Source: Candidatus Delongbacteria bacterium (GTDB taxonomy: Bacteria > UBA4055). Taken from it: a stretch of 8,909 bases of DNA. Positions 5,580 through 8,909 of this stretch are shown here, one piece after another. Under the pieces are notes generated by a model. That model saw only the letters and a list, made by a program, of their open reading frames with translations. It did no database searches and was not told the DNA's origin. Location of the stretch: contig WTAK01000354.1 of assembly GCA_013139625.1 (NCBI GenBank), positions 1 through 8,909 on the forward strand, read 5' to 3'. A program made the translations under genes and the position numbers. Each line of letters opens with the position of its first letter. Position 1 is the stretch's first letter.

Positions 5580-8500
5580 ATGAAAGTCTATAAGCAAATA
5601 ACCGCACTACTTCTTATTGCAGTGATGATGAGCGCTTTTTCCAGATCTGCACCTACAGAAGCAAGTGAAAATAACGGTTTGCCAACAGTACAGGATTCCA
5701 AGGCCATAATTCCTGCACCTTTTAACAGGGTACACAGGGCAGGTCTATTATGGATGAATACTACTAACATGGGTTGGTATGGTAATCCTGATACTTATGA
5801 TGATCCTTGTACAGGTAAACCTGCAGTATCTGGAGAGATGCCGGGTGGATCAGGAACTGACTTTTTATTTGCAGGAGCATTATTGTTTGGAGGTTATAAA
5901 GATTCAGCAACTGTAGATATTAATGGAACTAATGCAACTATTTTTCAAGGTCCTTTAACTACTACTGCATACGAAGGATGGTCTGGAAGTCCTATGCCAA
6001 AAGAAACTTGGCCGGTAAAATTCGATGCAGATGAGAATGGTTCTATACTTGGTAGAATGTATGAAACTTCAAATGTTGAAGGAAGAATAAGTTGTTTATT
6101 CGAAGATGTATATGATCCTGCTGCAACAGCTGAAGAGCAGTTCAATACAATGTACACAGATAAATTTGTAAGTAAAACTACTTATACGGGAATGGATGAA
6201 TACGATATGAGAGATCATATCCCGTTGGGTATAGAAGTAAGACAGAGAAGTTATGCTTGGTCTTATGATTATGCTCAAAAATTTATTATCATAGACTATA
6301 CATTATATAATAGAAGTGAAGATGGCAAAAATCTTTACAACTTCTTCATGGGAATGTATTTAGACTGTGATATTGGTCATACAGGTGGAGATTGGATGTA
6401 TAATCATGCTGATGATCTAGGTGGTTTTATACAGAAGTGGGAATATCTTGATTATGCCACAGGAGAGCCGAAAATTGCTGACCTGAATTTAGCATGGGCA
6501 GCTGATAATGATGGTAGAAATTATACAGGTACAGGATTCTATACTGCAACTGGAGAACCAGGATCTGGAGCACCATTGGATGGAGCAACAGGTATTGTAA
6601 CAGTAAGAGTTCTTAGAAATCCAAATCCAAGCTTAAGATATGCATTTAATATGTATGTTGCCGGATCAGGTGATGAAGCATTAGATTGGGGTCCACATTG
6701 GAAAACAGGATTGCATTCTGACTGGGCTTATGATCTTACTCCAAAACAGTTGGGTTATGATGATTATAACCAGGACGATCAATGGAACGGAGGAGTTCCA
6801 CTTGCAGGTGGTAGAGTTGAAGGAAGACCTGCAGGTGATAAAGGTAAGTATATGGTCATGTCAAATGATGAATTTGACTATAATCAATATGATATAATTG
6901 ATGTTGACCTTGTAAGATACAGTGATCCACCTTATATGCAAGGAACTCCATTTGCACAAGCTGATAAATGGCAGGAATGGCTTGACCCTAGTGAAGCATT
7001 GCCGGGACCTGATGATGTTTATGATGGTTCTTTAATAACAAGAAATGATCTGGCGAATGGTGCAGACACAAAATATATTCTTTCATTTGGTCCGTTAGGA
7101 ACTCAAAAACCTATAGAACTTGCTTACGATTCAAACGGAGATGGTGCCTTAAATGATTATAAGAGTCAAGACGTGTGGGAGTTTGCTCATGGCGATTCTT
7201 TAAAATTAACTTTAGCGTTTATCGTTAATGATAATTTTCATACATCTTTAGACCAAGATCCTAACTATGAGAACGATGCATTAAGAGACCCTCCTGATGG
7301 AATAGATCCATCACTTTATGATAAAGGTTGGTATGATGCATTATATAATGTAGTATGGGCTGAAAGAGTTTATGATATACCAATGCACGATACTTATATC
7401 GTTAAAGGTGGTGTTGAAAAAGGTGACGGATGGTATGGAGAAGATGTTGGTGCTGATGGTCTTTATGCTAATACAAGAGTTACTACCGAATGTTGGTGGA
7501 CTGATCCGGTAAGTGATTATGGTGGACCTGATGATGATGGTACTGAGGCAAATTCTCAATTAGATGATTTTACAACTTCATTTACTGGACCTTGGGGAAA
7601 TTTAGCGACAAATGAAGATAATTTGCTGCCTTTTGGAAGAGTTGATTCTGATGAAGATTATGGAATAACTGGTGATCAAGTTGACGGAGGAGATGGTGAG
7701 TTAGGTTACGGATATATGGTAAAGTATGATGATCCTACCGAATACCAAGAATATGTAGGTAAGTGGGTAAGGTTTGGTTTTGGCAATGGTAAAATTGATC
7801 TTGGAGATGGAGTTCCTGATTTTACAGGACCACCACCACCACCATCACCAAAGATTGATATCAGTTATGATAATAATAATGTGATCGTTGAATGGGCATC
7901 AAAAGAGTTTTTCTATAAGGAAGATGGTACTGAGTCTTATTCAGGACCTGAAATGTTCCTAGACCCATTTACAAGAGTAAGAGATTTTGAAGGTTATCAG
8001 ATTCAGGTTTCTCCTGACATGAATTCATTGAATTATGTTGAGGTTTTCAGTGTTGATAATGCAAATTATATTTACGAAAATATAACTGATGCAGGTAATT
8101 TCCTTGATTCACCGATACCTGCTCAGGAAGTTGCAGATAGTATTGCTGCAGGAAATCCATTTCCTTTGCAAATTACTGCTGAAAGACAAATATTTACATT
8201 GGTTCCATTTGGAGATAACAAAGATCTATTGGGAAGTTACACAAAGACTGATTTATATGAATATTCTGCAACTCCTGCTAACAAAGTTATTAATGGTACT
8301 GAGTCAGTGGATTATTATGAGTATAAGTTTACACTTCTTAATAAATTATATCTAAAAGAAAATTATATAGCAGTAACATCTTCTGACTTCGGTGATCCAA
8401 AAACTGGAACACCGGCATTGAAGTCTAATCCTGCCGTAAATGGATCTTCTGTAATTCCAAGTAAACTTATTGGAACTGAAGATGTAGTAGTTGTTCCAAA

Positions 8501-8837
8501 TCCATACAGAGGCGATATTGATTATGAAGGACTTGGATGGGAAAATACAGATGGTGCAGATGATTGGAAAGAGCAAGATAGAAAAATAGTTTTTATGAAT
8601 ATACCTCTGAGATCTATCGTTAAAATATATACTCTGGCAGGTGACTTAGTTAAAACTATTGGTCACAATGGAAACGCAAGAGTTTCTGCGAGATATCAGT
8701 ATGGTGAGTACGGAGCAGCATGGGACCTTATTAACGAAAATGATCAGGCTGTCGTGTCCGGAATCTACCTATACAGTGTTCAAGATGTTGATGATGAAAA
8801 CTATGAATTTATCGGAAAATTTGTAATTATAAAATAA
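5580..8837 (+). CDS. Large secreted protein with FnIII-like domain and T9SS type A C-terminal domain
   Basis: Predicted 1085 residues. The N-terminus is a signal peptide (MKVYKQ, then LLLIAVMMSAFS, cleavage probably near residues 21-24). Residues about 45-700 are a large aromatic- and acid-rich region opening with NRVHRAGLLWMNTTNMGW; I recognise no enzyme motif in it. It has four cysteines (77, 172, 263, 638) and an EF-hand-like loop DSNGDGALN (517-525). An acidic Gly-rich stretch ending GDGVPDFTG leads into a proline linker (751-757), then a fibronectin-III-like domain (about 758-890; IVEWASKE, DFEGYQIQVS with Y806). The last 120 residues are a FlgD-like / Por secretion C-terminal sorting domain: VVPNPY (971-976), VKIYTLAG (1014-1021), SGIYLYSV (1060-1067) and a final GKFVIIK. 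By family, this domain directs export through T9SS to the cell surface or medium. The gene follows the receptor by 39 bases and is probably co-transcribed; a surface partner role is inferred. Confidence 0.85.
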   Translation: MKVYKQITALLLIAVMMSAFSRSAPTEASENNGLPTVQDSKAIIPAPFNRVHRAGLLWMNTTNMGWYGNPDTYDDPCTGKPAVSGEMPGGSGTDFLFAGALLFGGYKDSATVDINGTNATIFQGPLTTTAYEGWSGSPMPKETWPVKFDADENGSILGRMYETSNVEGRISCLFEDVYDPAATAEEQFNTMYTDKFVSKTTYTGMDEYDMRDHIPLGIEVRQRSYAWSYDYAQKFIIIDYTLYNRSEDGKNLYNFFMGMYLDCDIGHTGGDWMYNHADDLGGFIQKWEYLDYATGEPKIADLNLAWAADNDGRNYTGTGFYTATGEPGSGAPLDGATGIVTVRVLRNPNPSLRYAFNMYVAGSGDEALDWGPHWKTGLHSDWAYDLTPKQLGYDDYNQDDQWNGGVPLAGGRVEGRPAGDKGKYMVMSNDEFDYNQYDIIDVDLVRYSDPPYMQGTPFAQADKWQEWLDPSEALPGPDDVYDGSLITRNDLANGADTKYILSFGPLGTQKPIELAYDSNGDGALNDYKSQDVWEFAHGDSLKLTLAFIVNDNFHTSLDQDPNYENDALRDPPDGIDPSLYDKGWYDALYNVVWAERVYDIPMHDTYIVKGGVEKGDGWYGEDVGADGLYANTRVTTECWWTDPVSDYGGPDDDGTEANSQLDDFTTSFTGPWGNLATNEDNLLPFGRVDSDEDYGITGDQVDGGDGELGYGYMVKYDDPTEYQEYVGKWVRFGFGNGKIDLGDGVPDFTGPPPPPSPKIDISYDNNNVIVEWASKEFFYKEDGTESYSGPEMFLDPFTRVRDFEGYQIQVSPDMNSLNYVEVFSVDNANYIYENITDAGNFLDSPIPAQEVADSIAAGNPFPLQITAERQIFTLVPFGDNKDLLGSYTKTDLYEYSATPANKVINGTESVDYYEYKFTLLNKLYLKENYIAVTSSDFGDPKTGTPALKSNPAVNGSSVIPSKLIGTEDVVVVPNPYRGDIDYEGLGWENTDGADDWKEQDRKIVFMNIPLRSIVKIYTLAGDLVKTIGHNGNARVSARYQYGEYGAAWDLINENDQAVVSGIYLYSVQDVDDENYEFIGKFVIIK
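7830..7850 (+). repeat. (CCA)n proline linker in the secreted protein
   Basis: Five CCA codons in a row (7830-7844), then TCA CCA, encode PPPPPSP. This is both a trinucleotide microsatellite and a rigid linker between the large N-terminal region and the FnIII-like domain. The use of one identical codon makes it prone to slippage in multiples of three. Confidence 0.75.
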
Positions 8838-8838
8838 C

Positions 8839-8842
8839 GGAG
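8839..8842 (+). promoter_or_regulatory. Shine-Dalgarno site of the downstream lipoprotein gene
   Basis: GGAG begins two bases after the stop of the secreted-protein gene and lies 7 bases before the ATG at 8850. The tight 12-base gap indicates co-transcription. Confidence 0.7.
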
Positions 8843-8849
8843 CTTTGAA

Positions 8850-8909
8850 ATGAAAAAAATAATGTTATTATTGATTGGATTGTTTGTATCAATGCTCTTT
8901 TTTTCCTGT
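8850..8909 (+). CDS. N-terminus of a probable lipoprotein (3' truncated by window)
   Basis: Only 20 codons are present: MKKI, then a hydrophobic stretch, then LFFSC, with the cysteine being the last residue in the window. The Lys-Lys start, hydrophobic core and Ser-Cys ending fit a type II (lipoprotein) signal peptide with cleavage before Cys20; the residue at -3 is Phe, which is less usual in E. coli but tolerated. The start is supported by GGAG 7 bases upstream, and the gene lies 12 bases after the secreted-protein gene, probably in the same operon. Its mature function cannot be told. An ordinary type I signal peptide ending further on is possible. Confidence 0.65.
   Translation, partial: MKKIMLLLIGLFVSMLFFSC

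Noticed and set aside
8089..8355. 88-codon plus-strand open frame overlapping the secreted-protein gene
   Set aside because: It is an out-of-frame shadow inside the FnIII-like region of a clearly coding frame.

Overview
The window is AT-rich bacterial DNA using the standard code, with strong AGA preference for arginine. Its gene content points to a diderm of the FCB superphylum (Bacteroidota, Ignavibacteria, Marinimicrobia, KSB1, Delongbacteria and relatives). The evidence is an Oar/SusC-like TonB-dependent outer-membrane protein with an N-terminal carboxypeptidase-regulatory-like domain, followed by a very large secreted protein ending in a FlgD-like / type IX secretion (T9SS) type A C-terminal domain. 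The promoter-like hexamers resemble sigma-70 (TTGACA) rather than the Bacteroidota TTTG/TAnnTTTG type, and all four readable starts have GGAG Shine-Dalgarno sequences. This favours a lineage outside core Bacteroidota, but the phylum cannot be fixed from the window.

Layout: (1) positions 1-138 hold the 3' end of a plus-strand gene encoding a single C-terminal transmembrane helix with a basic tail. (2) Positions 139-1371 hold a minus-strand gene for an exported protein with two bacterial SH3-like segments; its stop codon abuts the first gene's stop, and a hairpin covers the junction. (3) Positions 1372-1748 are a divergent regulatory region with promoter-like hexamers, an 8-bp inverted repeat, two small dyads and phased A-tracts. 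(4) Positions 1749-5540 hold the TonB-dependent-receptor-like gene (1263 aa), with a roughly 415-residue acidic insertion carrying EF-hand-like calcium-binding loops. (5) Positions 5580-8837 hold the T9SS-type secreted protein (1085 aa). (6) Positions 8850-8909 hold the first 20 codons of a likely lipoprotein, cut by the window edge exactly at its lipobox cysteine.

The three plus-strand genes from 1749 onward are spaced 39 and 12 bases apart, with no terminator between them, so they are probably one operon for a cell-surface complex: an outer-membrane barrel, a large secreted partner and a lipoprotein. No classical SusD is visible. An attractive but unproven idea is that the T9SS-delivered protein is the surface partner of the receptor. 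The SH3-like gene upstream is divergently transcribed and may or may not be functionally linked. No RNA genes, mobile elements or CRISPR arrays were seen.
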